This document shows positions 16,342 to 24,763 of a stretch of 64,000 nt of DNA, one piece after another (the first letter of the stretch is position 1; every line of letters begins with the position of its first letter). The position numbers and the translations under genes were made by a program. Under the pieces are notes generated by a model, which searched no databases, was not told the origin of the DNA, and was given only the letters and a program-made list of their open reading frames with translations. Origin of the DNA: Actinoplanes teichomyceticus ATCC 31121 (GTDB lineage: Bacteria; Actinomycetota; Actinomycetes; Mycobacteriales; Micromonosporaceae); contig NZ_CP023865.1 in NCBI RefSeq assembly GCF_003711105.1, positions 6,486,001-6,550,000 of the forward strand, written 5' to 3'.

Positions 16342-17007
16342 CTACCCCTTGCGCCGCTGGCCGATCTGTCGGCCGGTGCCGTCGCCGGTGTCCACCCGGC
16401 CCGGCGTCTCTTCCCACGCCATGACCGGATACCTCGCCGTGATGCGCCCACGGCCGGGCCGCAACGTCTCCAGAACGGTGCTGTAGTGGCCGTGGAGCAG
16501 CCCGCGAACGGTCATGAGTTTCCTGCCTCGGATCAGTCTCGGAGGCATCGCGTCAGTGACCCGGGCGATCAACCCATAGAGCTCACGGCCTTCGAGCAGT
16601 GCGGCACAACCGTCACACGCGCTCCACCGTTCGCCCCAGATCCGCAACGGCCCTTGTTCGCTCTCGACGGCCCGCGTCCGAGCCGCATAGTGGCGGCGTT
16701 GGTAGTCGCCCACGTTCACGGTTCGCCGGGTGACGTAACTCGTCTCGGTCTCCTGGTCGGCGCACACGTAGACCCAGAGGGCCTCGGGGCTGGAGCAAAA
16801 GTCACACTCGATGATCGGATCGGGAACCTCGGTCACCGGCGCCGGCCGAGGCTCATGGTCGAGGGTGTCACCGCGGAGCTCGTTCGGGTGCTCGAAGGTG
16901 AGCACACCGTTGGGAGTCTGGCGGCGGTGTAGTGCTCGGCGGCAGGTCCGGCAGTGGAACGGCATCTCGTCGGGCGTCGGGGACATCCACGCTGGGGTGA
17001 GGGTCAC
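16342..17007 (-). CDS. Hypothetical ICE protein with zinc-ribbon Cys pairs
   Basis: 221 residues with FHCRTCRRALH near the start, IIECDFCSS in the middle and WSACDGCAALLEG later, three CxxC pairs that likely bind zinc. It overlaps the next upstream gene by 4 bp. Function not recognised. Confidence 0.55.
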   Translation of the reverse strand: MTLTPAWMSPTPDEMPFHCRTCRRALHRRQTPNGVLTFEHPNELRGDTLDHEPRPAPVTEVPDPIIECDFCSSPEALWVYVCADQETETSYVTRRTVNVGDYQRRHYAARTRAVESEQGPLRIWGERWSACDGCAALLEGRELYGLIARVTDAMPPRLIRGRKLMTVRGLLHGHYSTVLETLRPGRGRITARYPVMAWEETPGRVDTGDGTGRQIGQRRKG

Positions 17008-17390
17008 CGAGCGTCTCCTTCCGCTTCGTCGTGGAGGATGGCCCAGGCCAGCCGGGTCATGAGGGTCAGCGGCAGACTCGCGATCTTCGTCTGCGTTCGG
17101 GGAGTGGCCGCCTCGTAGACGGTGAGGATGGCGTCTGCGGTGGTCGCATCAACGATGACGCCGTCGATCTTGCGGGTGTGGCCGTCGCGTGCTTCCCGCA
17201 GCGTCTGCATGATGTGCGGGTCTTCGGTGACCGCGTTGTCCGGGACGAGTTCGATCTCGGCGGCGTCCGGGCAGTCCGGGCAGGTGACCAGGCTCGGCTC
17301 ATCGGTGATGCGAGTGTCCGGCCCGTCGTCGCTGCCGCACACCGCCCCGGTGTGCCGGGCGGACCGGCCATGCGTGAAGGCGGCCCTCAT
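17004..17390 (-). CDS. Small hypothetical ICE protein with Cys motifs
   Basis: 128 residues from ATG 17390, coupled by ATGA to the interrupted gene upstream and to 16342-17007 downstream. It has VTCPDCPDAAEIELVPD, then a helical C-terminal half (TADAILTVYEAATPRTQTKI). TDEPSLVTC repeats a phrase seen in the 3346-3546 protein. Function unknown. Confidence 0.55.
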   Translation of the reverse strand: MRAAFTHGRSARHTGAVCGSDDGPDTRITDEPSLVTCPDCPDAAEIELVPDNAVTEDPHIMQTLREARDGHTRKIDGVIVDATTADAILTVYEAATPRTQTKIASLPLTLMTRLAWAILHDEAEGDAR

Positions 17391-17479
17391 GACGCGGCCT
17401 CGCCGTTCTCTGCCTCGTCCGCTGCAAGGCAGAAGTCGGTGCCGAGATAGGTACGGAATACGGCCGAAAGAGTGTCGAA

Positions 17480-17904
17480 GGTGGCGCCGTGATCGGCCGG
17501 TTCGACCGCGACACCACCCGGCGGTTCGGCCTGCAGATCCCCCTTTTACGCGCACCAGCGGCATGCTGATGCGCCCGGGCCACCGTCGAGTCGATCGACA
17601 CGTCCCACACGATCCGGCCGGACGCATCCGCCGCTGCCTGCAACGCGGTCAGGATCCGCGCCCACGTCCCGTCACGCTGCCACCGCCGGAACAGCGCATA
17701 CACGGCTGCCCATGATCCGTAGCACTCCGGGATGTCACGCCAGGGCGTGCCGGCCCGGATCCGCCACCGAATCCCGTCGATGAGCTGCCGTTTCGTCCAG
17801 GTCGGCGGACGTCCCGGACGACGAGGCGCGGGCAGCAACGGCTCCAAGGCCGCCCACTCGACGTCGGTCAGGTCGTACCGCCTCGTCACCGCTAAGGTGT
17901 CCAC
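17480..17904 (-). pseudogene. IS5-family transposase N-terminal fragment, frameshifted
   Basis: From 17904 the product reads RRYDLTDVEWAALEPLLPA, RPPTWTKRQLIDGIRWRIR, DGTWARILTALQAAADASG and [20 protein letters not shown] (first catalytic D). Near 17550 one base is missing; the other frame continues as PPGGVAVEPADHG and then breaks off at the deletion. It lacks the second D and the E, so it is inactive. Confidence 0.8.
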
Positions 17905-18023
17905 GAGGTCTCCGGTGGTCTCCGGTTTTGCTTGGTCGCTAAGCCGTCTACCGGAGACCTCGCTATTTAACGATCACCGACACGCCCGTGATCTCACCTG
18001 AACCACCGACTTCGATACACGCC
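17480..18023 (-). mobile_element. Truncated IS5-type element
   Basis: The right border abuts CTAG (18024-18027) and starts with GGCGTGTATCGAAGT, similar to the ends of the intact IS at 4339-5371. A GAGGTCTCCGG/CCGGAGACCTC hairpin lies at about 17910-17970, as in that IS. The left border is a deletion joint inside the transposase gene near 17480, so one end is missing. Confidence 0.7.
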
Positions 18024-18134
18024 CTAGGGCGGGCTCGATCGGGCCGAGCACGCGCAGAGCCTCGCTCAGCCGGCGCCCGTCGAGGGCCGCGTGGTAGACC
18101 TCGACCTCGTGCCCGCCGTCACCGGAGGTGCCGG

Positions 18135-18620
18135 TCATGCCCGCCTCCCGGCGTCGGGCGTGTCCGGACCAGCCGTGGCTGGCCCGCTGGCCTCGGCGGA
18201 AGGGAACGTTCCGAGGAGGTGCGACAGGGTGCCGCCGACGCGCACATCGGTGACGGCCGCGCAGGCGATCAAGGCAGCGCCGGTGGCGAGGGCCTGTTCG
18301 GGGGTGTACCGCACGCGCACGGGTCGTTCGTCGGTCTTGGCGAGGGCGCGGATCAAGACTTGGCCCTGCCGCCAGGTGCACACGGGCAGCTTCGTTTCGG
18401 GCACGGCGTACACCGGCAGCCCGAGTGCGTGGTGCAGGTCGGCGCGGAGCGCGGCGCGGGCGGCCTCGACGGCGGAGTCCGCCTTCTCCACGTTAGAGGG
18501 GGCGGCGGCTTGCGCGGCTCGGGTGGTCGCCGAGCGAGCGAAGGCTCGTTCGCGGTCCGCCCACACGGCGGCCTCGGCGTACGCGGTGGCGAGAGCGAAG
18601 AGGCGTTCAACGATGGTCAC
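18135..18620 (-). CDS. Hypothetical ICE protein
   Basis: 161 residues from GTG 18620 with AAGGAG 5 bp upstream. Ala-rich, mainly helical: TIVERLFALATAYAEAAVWA, RERAFARSATTRAAQAAAPS, then LPVYAVPETKLPVCTWRQGQ and VRYTPEQALATGAALIACAA. It resembles the second half of its upstream neighbour in layout (short beta-rich block after a helical one). The stop overlaps the next start. Function unknown. Confidence 0.55.
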   Translation of the reverse strand: MTIVERLFALATAYAEAAVWADRERAFARSATTRAAQAAAPSNVEKADSAVEAARAALRADLHHALGLPVYAVPETKLPVCTWRQGQVLIRALAKTDERPVRVRYTPEQALATGAALIACAAVTDVRVGGTLSHLLGTFPSAEASGPATAGPDTPDAGRRA

Positions 18621-18690
18621 GGCGTCTCCTTGTTGGAGGGGTTGGTGGTGGCCCGGGTGGAGCGGCTTGGCCGCTCCGCCCGGGGCCTGT

Positions 18691-19188
18691 TCACCGGGGG
18701 TTCGGGACGGGCGCGCGGCCGGTGGCGGTGGCGGGCGGCGTGGACACGGGGACCGCAGGTAGGAGCGGGTCGACCTTGGCGCCGGTGCGGTCGAGGCCGA
18801 TCGCGGCGTGGGCGGTGAGGTGGATGGCGACGGAGACGGCCTCGGCGCCGGTGAAGGTCGCGACCACGGGGCGGGCGTGCTGGTCTCGCGCGTGGACCTC
18901 GACGTGGCCGTTCGGCAGGGTCCGCACCGGCAGGAACTCCTCGATCTGCACCGGGCGCGGAGCCACGGTTTCGATCGTGGGGACGAGGGCGTCGTACCGG
19001 GTGCGCGACTCCTGCTCCCAGTAGTCGGCGAGGGTGGCGTGGCGCTCGTGTTCGGCGTGGTCGGCGGAGTGCTCGGCCAGGGCGCGGGCGACGCGCGCCT
19101 TCGCGTACGCCTCGCAGAGGTTGTTGATCTCGTCGAGAAGTTGGGTGGAGTTCGGCGTGCCGGCCGGAGTCGCGGAGACCGCGGGCAT
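18691..19188 (-). CDS. Hypothetical ICE protein
   Basis: 165 residues from ATG 19188 (GGAGG 8 bp upstream). The N-terminal helix STQLLDEINNLCEAYAKARV is followed by ADHAEHERHATLADYWEQES and a beta-rich block PVQIEEFLPVRTLPNGHVEV, VVATFTGAEAVSVAIHLTAH. The frame stays open upstream to ATG 19470, 3 bp after the DUF932 stop, through a Pro/Arg-rich stretch starting MARYRGRHRRTGRR; the ribosome site at 19200 favours the shorter form. Function unknown. Confidence 0.5.
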   Translation of the reverse strand: MPAVSATPAGTPNSTQLLDEINNLCEAYAKARVARALAEHSADHAEHERHATLADYWEQESRTRYDALVPTIETVAPRPVQIEEFLPVRTLPNGHVEVHARDQHARPVVATFTGAEAVSVAIHLTAHAAIGLDRTGAKVDPLLPAVPVSTPPATATGRAPVPNPR

Positions 19189-19472
19189 GAGGGGTACCTC
19201 CGTGGTGGAGTCGGTTCGAGGGGTTCGAGGTGCGGGCGCCGCCGTGGCGGGGCCCGGCGGGCCGGGGATGACGGGCACACCGCGACGGCCGGGAAGCGCC
19301 GTTGGCGGGCGTCGTGGGCCGGGTTGCGCGGGCGGGCGGGACCGTCCCGGACCGCCCGGTCGCGCGTCGTCACGGGGACGCTGCGCCGGGGCGGCGGTCG
19401 TGGTGGTGCCCGCCGGTGGCGGGGCCGAGCGCCGCCCGGTGCGGCGGTGTCGGCCCCGGTACCGGGCCATGC

Positions 19473-20459
19473 TCAGACCGCCAGCAGCTCGAACGCGCGA
19501 GCTTTCAGATCGGCGCCCTGACCGGTGACCGCGCGCCGGGCGCGGACCTCGGCGGTGCTGGCCTTCGCGTAGTGATCCACGTACTCGGTGATGGCCTGGT
19601 ATCCGGCCCACCGGGTGCCCTTGATCGCCTTCTGGGTGTCCGCGTCGCGGATGAGGAACCGCAGCGTGGCCGAGCGCTGCTTCGCGTTGTTCTTGGCCAC
19701 GTCCGAGGCGTCGTCCTCGGTCGGCCACAGCTGCGCGACGGCCTTCTCGAACTCGCCCATGGTCAGCGACTCGTTGATCATCTTCTCGGCCTCGCGCTCG
19801 AAGGCGTCGAAGTGCTTCCACACCAGGTTGAGCGCCTGCCGCGCCTCGCTGATCTTGGAGGTGATGTTCGGGGTGTGCCGGAAGGTGTACGAACCCTCGC
19901 TGCGGGCGTATGCCATGCGCTGCGTGTTCGCGCACACGATCCGTACCGGGGTGGCGTCCACCCGTAGCGAGGCGGTTCCGTCGTGCGAGGTGGTGGCCGC
20001 AAGGTAGAGGTCCATCCGGTCCACCCCGGCGATCTCCATCGCCTTCGGCAGCTTCATGGTGACGAAGACGCTCTTGCCTTTGCGCATCGAGCCGGCCGTC
20101 TCGAAGTGCGCGCCGGAGGCGTCAACCAGCAGGTTGAGCATCTCGGCGACCTGCTCGTTCTGAACGGTCGCGTAGTCCTCGCCGACGATGCCGAGATACT
20201 CGGTCTCGCCGCTGTGCGGGTTGGTCCGCACGGTCATCCACTTGTCCGGGCAGTCGATCTTCGTGACACCCTTCGCGTTGACCTCGATGCCCTGAAGCGG
20301 GATCTTGCGGACCTCCCAGCCGCCGAGCCACGCCTTGCTCATGATCTCCTCGGCGGTCATGCAGTCCTCGGTGACCTGGCCAAGTTGGTGCCAGGCGGTC
20401 AGCCGGGCGGAGGCGAAGGCGGTCTGGCCGTTGGCGAGTTTCTCCAGCTCGTGTGCCAC
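19473..20459 (-). CDS. DUF932 (phage/plasmid-like, TIGR03299-type) protein
   Basis: 328 residues from GTG 20459 (AAAGGA 5 bp upstream). Typical family blocks: WHQLGQVTEDCMTAEEIMSK, WMTVRTNPHSGETEYLGIVG, DYATVQNEQVAEMLNLLVD, TTSHDGTASLRVDATPVRIV, CANTQRMAYA, and FRHTPNITSKISEARQAL. Members are frequent on phages, plasmids and ICEs; the biochemical role is unknown. It heads a group of small ICE proteins running to 15488. Confidence 0.85.
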   Translation of the reverse strand: MAHELEKLANGQTAFASARLTAWHQLGQVTEDCMTAEEIMSKAWLGGWEVRKIPLQGIEVNAKGVTKIDCPDKWMTVRTNPHSGETEYLGIVGEDYATVQNEQVAEMLNLLVDASGAHFETAGSMRKGKSVFVTMKLPKAMEIAGVDRMDLYLAATTSHDGTASLRVDATPVRIVCANTQRMAYARSEGSYTFRHTPNITSKISEARQALNLVWKHFDAFEREAEKMINESLTMGEFEKAVAQLWPTEDDASDVAKNNAKQRSATLRFLIRDADTQKAIKGTRWAGYQAITEYVDHYAKASTAEVRARRAVTGQGADLKARAFELLAV

Positions 20460-20625
20460 GGGTTTCCTTTCCGGGTTCGTGGGGTCGGTGGGTAGCGGGC
20501 CAGGGTTGCGACCCCAGCCGCGCCGTCACAAGCAATGTTTCCAACCTTTGGGCCTGGATCAAGTCGATCCGGACCGGTCTATCGAGGTTTCTGCGGCGAA
20601 TCTGACGCCCGCCGCCAGCGCAGCC

Positions 20626-21186
20626 CTACCGGGCGCGCGGGGTGGTGACCAGGCGCCCGTCCGGGCCGTACTCGTACTCGTGAACGGACTTGAACGGCGC
20701 CGGCAGATACACGGAGAAGCCGTGCGAGGGCACGAACTCCGTGCGGTAGGAGCGGGTGATGCCGAGGACGTACTTCTCGGGTTTCTCGCCGTGCGATCCG
20801 GGCGGGATCATGCCGCCGCCGGGCCGGTCCGCGCGTGCGCGCCGGTGCCGGGCCAGAGCGATATGCGGGCACAGCGACAGCGCCGCCGTCATGCACTCCG
20901 CGTGCCCCGGCGGGTCGGTGTAGCGCAACAGCTCCGCCGCGCCGGGGCCACCGAGGAACGCCACCCAATACCCCATCGGACCACCGCACAGCGAACACCG
21001 CCGCGCGAGCGCGAGCTCCGTGGAGATCGTGGTGTTGATCGTGGTGGAGTCCACGCGCAACCCGTCGGGACCGTCATGCACGTTGACCGGCGGAATCGGC
21101 AACCCGCGCCGTGCGTCACGCGGACGGGCGCTGAGACCGGCCGGAAGGCCGGACACCGCATCATCAGGACGGCGTTGCCCGCTCAT
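20626..21186 (-). CDS. Hypothetical ICE protein with one CxxC
   Basis: 186 residues from ATG 21186, overlapping the upstream gene as ATGA. RCSLCGGPMGYWVAFLG gives a zinc-knuckle-like pair, followed by CMTAALSLCPHIALARH. The C-terminus KYVLGITRSYRTEFVPSHGF is beta-rich. The gap 20460-20625 downstream shows no gene. Function unknown. Confidence 0.55.
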   Translation of the reverse strand: MSGQRRPDDAVSGLPAGLSARPRDARRGLPIPPVNVHDGPDGLRVDSTTINTTISTELALARRCSLCGGPMGYWVAFLGGPGAAELLRYTDPPGHAECMTAALSLCPHIALARHRRARADRPGGGMIPPGSHGEKPEKYVLGITRSYRTEFVPSHGFSVYLPAPFKSVHEYEYGPDGRLVTTPRAR

Positions 21187-21485
21187 TGGTTCGCCTCCGA
21201 CCATGCGACATACCGCCGTTCTGTCTCGTCGGCGTAGGCGATAGCGGCGGCGGCATCGGTGACCGGGTAGGCGCATTCGGACTTGCCGCTCACGGTGCGC
21301 ACGTACAGACCGGCGGGGACGCTACCGCCCGCGCAGGTCAGGCGGGTTTGCAGCGCGTACACATGCACCGCGACCTCCCAATCCGACTCCCCGCCCACGG
21401 CGATCGGGTCGGCCGATTCGCGCAGGGCCTCGGTCTGCCGGTCCGACAGCTTCGGCGCCCCGCCATCGGGGCCGGGGCGGGTCAT
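21183..21485 (-). CDS. Small hypothetical ICE protein
   Basis: 100 residues from ATG 21485, 4-bp overlaps at both ends. KLSDRQTEALRESADPIAVG, SDWEVAVHVYALQTRLTCAG, then TDAAAAIAYADETERRYVAW. Helical; function unknown. Confidence 0.5.
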   Translation of the reverse strand: MTRPGPDGGAPKLSDRQTEALRESADPIAVGGESDWEVAVHVYALQTRLTCAGGSVPAGLYVRTVSGKSECAYPVTDAAAAIAYADETERRYVAWSEANQ

Positions 21486-21967
21486 CGGTCGCCCCCGGCC
21501 CGGAGATCCACGACCACGAGGCCGGGGACCGTGGCGATAAGCCGCGCCCGGATGACCGCCCACCGGTCGGCGCGGACTGTTCGCGCGATCGGTTCGAGGT
21601 TCGCGCCGACCATGACCATGTACTCGATGGCGGCGGAGTCCCGGTCGGTGAACACGGCGTCCATGTCGCCCCCGGCCACCACGTACACCGGCCCCGGCCC
21701 GGAAGCCACGTCTACGTCGGTCGTGGGCGCCCCGGCGGGGGTGCCCACCCGGCGGCGGGCGCGCCGCGCGGGCGGGGCCGGGTGCGGGTCGGCGGGCCGG
21801 TAACCGGTCGCGCCCATCATCGGGCACAACGCCTCACCATCGGTGTGCGACCAACGCGGGCGCGGGCCGGTGGCAGCGAACCACCGGCGCGGCGGGCACT
21901 TACGGGCGGGCGCACCGCACACCGGGCACACGAGGTGCCGCACGGTGCGGCGCCGATTCGTTCTCAT
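21482..21967 (-). CDS. Hypothetical ICE protein with N-terminal zinc knuckle
   Basis: 161 residues from ATG 21967 (AGGAG 8 bp upstream). The N-terminus VRHLVCPVCGAPARKCPPRR is a Cys-rich zinc site. The C-terminal half (AVFTDRDSAAIEYMVMVGAN, WAVIRARLIATVPGLVVVD) is alpha/beta. First gene of a three-gene overlapping set (21967-20626). Function unknown. Confidence 0.55.
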   Translation of the reverse strand: MRTNRRRTVRHLVCPVCGAPARKCPPRRWFAATGPRPRWSHTDGEALCPMMGATGYRPADPHPAPPARRARRRVGTPAGAPTTDVDVASGPGPVYVVAGGDMDAVFTDRDSAAIEYMVMVGANLEPIARTVRADRWAVIRARLIATVPGLVVVDLRAGGDR

Positions 21968-22059
21968 GACTGCGTCTCCTAGCGTTGAGGGGTTGTGAAA
22001 GATCGGTTGCAACGGCGGCGGGGCCGGGACGCTTCCCGCGTCTCGGCCCCGTGAGTTGT

Positions 22060-23265
22060 TCACGCCGTCCGCGCCTCGTCGGCCTCGTCGATGGCGTCAC
22101 CGGCGGGCGCGTCCGCGCCTTCGGCGGAGGGACTGGCGTCGTCGGCCGTCGCCGTGCTGGCGTCATCGGCGGTCCCATCGGCGGTGGCGGTGTCGTCGGC
22201 CGTCGCCTCGGCGGTGTCGATGTCGTCGGTCCGGTCGTCGGCCGCCGCGTCGTCGGCGGTGTCGGCGGTGTCGGCCTCGTCCCCGCTGATCCCCGGGCGC
22301 GTCATCAGGGCGGCCACCTCAGCGTCCGGGGCGGGCGCGTCGTCGGCGAGGGCGTACTTCACCGGCGCCTCGCTGGTCATCACGACAACCCCGGCAATGG
22401 TGAGCTTCTGCAACGCGTTACCGCACGCACCGGAGCTGCGCCCGCCCAACTCACGCCCAACGGTGCCGGGGGTGACCTCGTGGCCGGTGCCGAGGTCCCG
22501 CATGAACGCCTCCACCAGGTTGCGGAGGCCGTTCTTGCCCAACTTTTCCGACCCGTCGGTGTTGATCTCACCGCTGGAGGCGCCGGTGCGACCGGGGCGG
22601 CGGGCCGGGGCTGTGACCGTGACACGGTTCTTCACCCGGTGCTTGTGGCCGCACGAACACACGCACTCGCGGTACGGGGCCGCGTTCGCGAGGTCAACCG
22701 TGCTCAGGTCGGCATCCCCCCGAACCCACCTGTCCGGGTTGTTCTCCTGGTTGCTACCGCCCGGAATCCGCACCGCCGCACCGGCAACCTCCATTGCCAT
22801 CAGCACCCGCGCCACGACCGGCGCCCGAAGGCCGGACTGATCGGTGATGACCGCCGCCGCAACACCGTTCGGGTGGTCACCCAGAATGCCCGCCACCATC
22901 ACGATCTTGAAATAGTCGGCTCCGCCACCCGACGGCGCACCCGACACAGGCGCACCCGACACAGGCGCCGCCGACACGGGCGCCTCCGGCAAGTCGGCGG
23001 GGGCCTCGTCGGTGGTGGCGTCGTCGCTAGCGGCGGGGATCTCGTCGGTGGTGGGGTGCCAGATGTCGGCGGGCTTGCGGTTGCCGTTGGCGGGGCCGGG
23101 GGTGCGGGTCGCGGTTCCGGCCGCCTCCATGGCGACTAGGACCTTTGCGGCGGTGGAGGCGCCGACTCCGGCGGCGGCGGCAAGGCCACGGGCGGTAATG
23201 CCGTCGGGGTGCGCGGTCAGGGCGCGGGCGACGGACTCGGCGGCGGGGGTGGCGGTGGCGGACAT
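22060..23265 (-). CDS. Multi-winged-helix DNA-binding protein with acidic tail
   Basis: 401 residues. Three similar helix-turn-helix units occur: LTAHPDGITARGLAAAAGVG (about 15-60), ILGDHPNGVAAAVITDQSGL (about 125-175) and a third in a block with VEAFMRDLGTGHEVTPGTVG and RSSGACGNALQKLTIAGVVV (about 245-305), each like IclR/MarR winged helices. A CxCGHKH motif (ECVCSCGHKHRVKNRV) lies between the second and third. The last 75 residues are an Asp/Ala/Thr-rich acidic tail. Probably an ICE regulator or DNA-organising protein. Confidence 0.65.
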   Translation of the reverse strand: MSATATPAAESVARALTAHPDGITARGLAAAAGVGASTAAKVLVAMEAAGTATRTPGPANGNRKPADIWHPTTDEIPAASDDATTDEAPADLPEAPVSAAPVSGAPVSGAPSGGGADYFKIVMVAGILGDHPNGVAAAVITDQSGLRAPVVARVLMAMEVAGAAVRIPGGSNQENNPDRWVRGDADLSTVDLANAAPYRECVCSCGHKHRVKNRVTVTAPARRPGRTGASSGEINTDGSEKLGKNGLRNLVEAFMRDLGTGHEVTPGTVGRELGGRSSGACGNALQKLTIAGVVVMTSEAPVKYALADDAPAPDAEVAALMTRPGISGDEADTADTADDAAADDRTDDIDTAEATADDTATADGTADDASTATADDASPSAEGADAPAGDAIDEADEARTA

Positions 23266-23704
23266 GGAAATACCTCCATAGGGAAAGGGAATGGCAATGC
23301 GATTCCGCGTGGCGCGGGTGCGCCTCGTTTGCGGTTTCGCCGGGGCCGTTGTTGTTGCCTACATCCATGGACGCTCTGCACCGCCGCATTGTCAACCCGC
23401 GTTTCCATGACTCTTTTGAAACCGCACCGCTAACCGATCGCGGCTCGTACGTGGATGGGAATGCCGCACCCAATGCCGCATTCAACGGCCCTAGCGCCGT
23501 CCCTCTGCCACGTTCGGACGCAGGCCGGTATGCCAGCATGGATGCACGGTGCGGCGCGCGTGCGGGGCCGTGAGCCGGTCGCGGGAACGCCCGGAGTCCT
23601 CACGGATCCCGGGGCACTGTCACCTTCGGCCGGGCCGGGCCAGCTACCTCGACTAATTGATGGAGTCCAGTCGATGCGCCGTGCGAAAAATCACTTCAAC
23701 GGGT
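23266..23704. other. Non-coding gap in the ICE minus-strand array
   Basis: 439 bp between the M23 gene stop (23705) and the start at 23265. It probably holds the promoter of the 23265-22060 gene: a TTGACA hexamer on the minus strand at 23390-23395 is the best -35 candidate, without a clear -10. Short A/T-richer patches occur. No ORF with coding character and no large inverted repeat is seen. Confidence 0.35.
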
Positions 23705-24763
23705 TTATAGGATGACCCCTTTTCTGGCCATGAATGGCACCGGGTCGGTGGCGTTGCTTTCCGTTGCCGGGTAGCCCTCGTGGATCTCGAAATGCAAATG
23801 CGGGCCGGACGAGTTGCCGGATGATCCGACGTAGCCGATCGGCTGTCCGGCGGTCACGGTCTGACCGACAGTCACGAGGGGTTGGCGCACCATGTGGCAG
23901 TACCGGGACACGATTTCGCCCGCGTGGCGCACCTCGGCATACCAGCCACACCCGCCGAATCCCGGGTACCCGTCGGTGTCGCACAGCGTCCGGCCCCGGA
24001 ACGGGCCATCCCAGGAGCCGCCGCCCGCGTTGCACCGCACCCGCACCACCACCCCGGCGGACGCGGCCCGGATCACGGTGCCTTTGTCGGCCATGATGTC
24101 GGTGCCATCATGGCCGGGGCGTTCGGGCGTGCGGAACCCGGACCCGGCCTCACCGGCAACGGGGCGGGTCCACCCGGAGGCGCTCACGCCGCCGCACGCC
24201 GGCAGCGTGCCGCCGGTGAACGCCGCCACGATGGCCGCAGCGCGCGGCTCGTGTTTGGCGTAGGCGTCTGGGTACGCCGACCGTTGCACCGCCTGAGCCG
24301 TCTCGGTCAGCGGCAGCGATTGCCACCCCGGCACGGTCAGCAACCGCTCGTAGAACTTCCCGGCGGCGTAGTCCGGCGTCATGACCTGTTCCGGGGTGCC
24401 CCATCCCTGGCTCGACCGCTGCTGAAACAGCCCCAACGAGTCGTGATCGTTGCCCGCCCCGAGGTGCCCTAGGTTGATCAGGTCCGATTCTTGGAGGGCC
24501 GTTGCGACCGCGATCACCCACCCTCGCACCGGCACCCGCATCCGTTGACCGACGGCCACGATCACAGAGGCGTTACGGGTCTGATCGGCGGTCAGACCCG
24601 CCGGAGCCGCGCTGGGCGTGATGACCGCACCGGCACACCCCGGCCCGCCTCCGGCACTCCCGCCGCCGCCGAACAGCGACCCGGCCACCCCGGCGGCGGC
24701 CCCCGCGATCAAAACCACCAGCGCCACGAAACCCACGGCGACGCCGGTAACTATGCGCCCCAC
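23705..24763 (-). CDS. Bifunctional peptidoglycan hydrolase: lysozyme-like + M23 peptidase
   Basis: 352 residues from GTG 24763, which overlaps the preceding gene by 13 bp. A membrane helix near the N-terminus (IVTGVAVGFVALVVLIAGAA) exports or anchors it. A lysozyme-like domain follows (ATALQESDLINLGHLGAGND, DSLGLFQQRSSQGWGTPEQV), then an M23 metallopeptidase with zinc motifs GHDGTD and GPHLHFEIH. This is the expected VirB1-like enzyme that opens the cell wall for the transfer channel. Last gene of the transfer operon. Confidence 0.85.
   Translation of the reverse strand: MGRIVTGVAVGFVALVVLIAGAAAGVAGSLFGGGGSAGGGPGCAGAVITPSAAPAGLTADQTRNASVIVAVGQRMRVPVRGWVIAVATALQESDLINLGHLGAGNDHDSLGLFQQRSSQGWGTPEQVMTPDYAAGKFYERLLTVPGWQSLPLTETAQAVQRSAYPDAYAKHEPRAAAIVAAFTGGTLPACGGVSASGWTRPVAGEAGSGFRTPERPGHDGTDIMADKGTVIRAASAGVVVRVRCNAGGGSWDGPFRGRTLCDTDGYPGFGGCGWYAEVRHAGEIVSRYCHMVRQPLVTVGQTVTAGQPIGYVGSSGNSSGPHLHFEIHEGYPATESNATDPVPFMARKGVIL

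Larger units (their letters stand above)
17387..18138 (-). pseudogene. Small gene split by an IS5 remnant
   Basis: The start is at ATG 18138 (overlapping the upstream stop as ATGA): MTGTSGDGGHEVEVYHAALD, GRRLSEALRVLGPIEPA, then CTAG and IS sequence. The end reappears after the IS at about 17487: ATFDTLSAVFRTYLGTDFC, LAADEAENGEAAS and a stop at 17387-17389. The two parts would make a short protein in a gene series where every neighbour overlaps by 4 bp. Function unknown. Confidence 0.55.

Noticed and set aside
22056..23139. Plus-strand frames opposite the winged-helix protein
   Set aside because: Low-complexity Arg/Gly/Val shadows; the minus strand has clear domains and a start.
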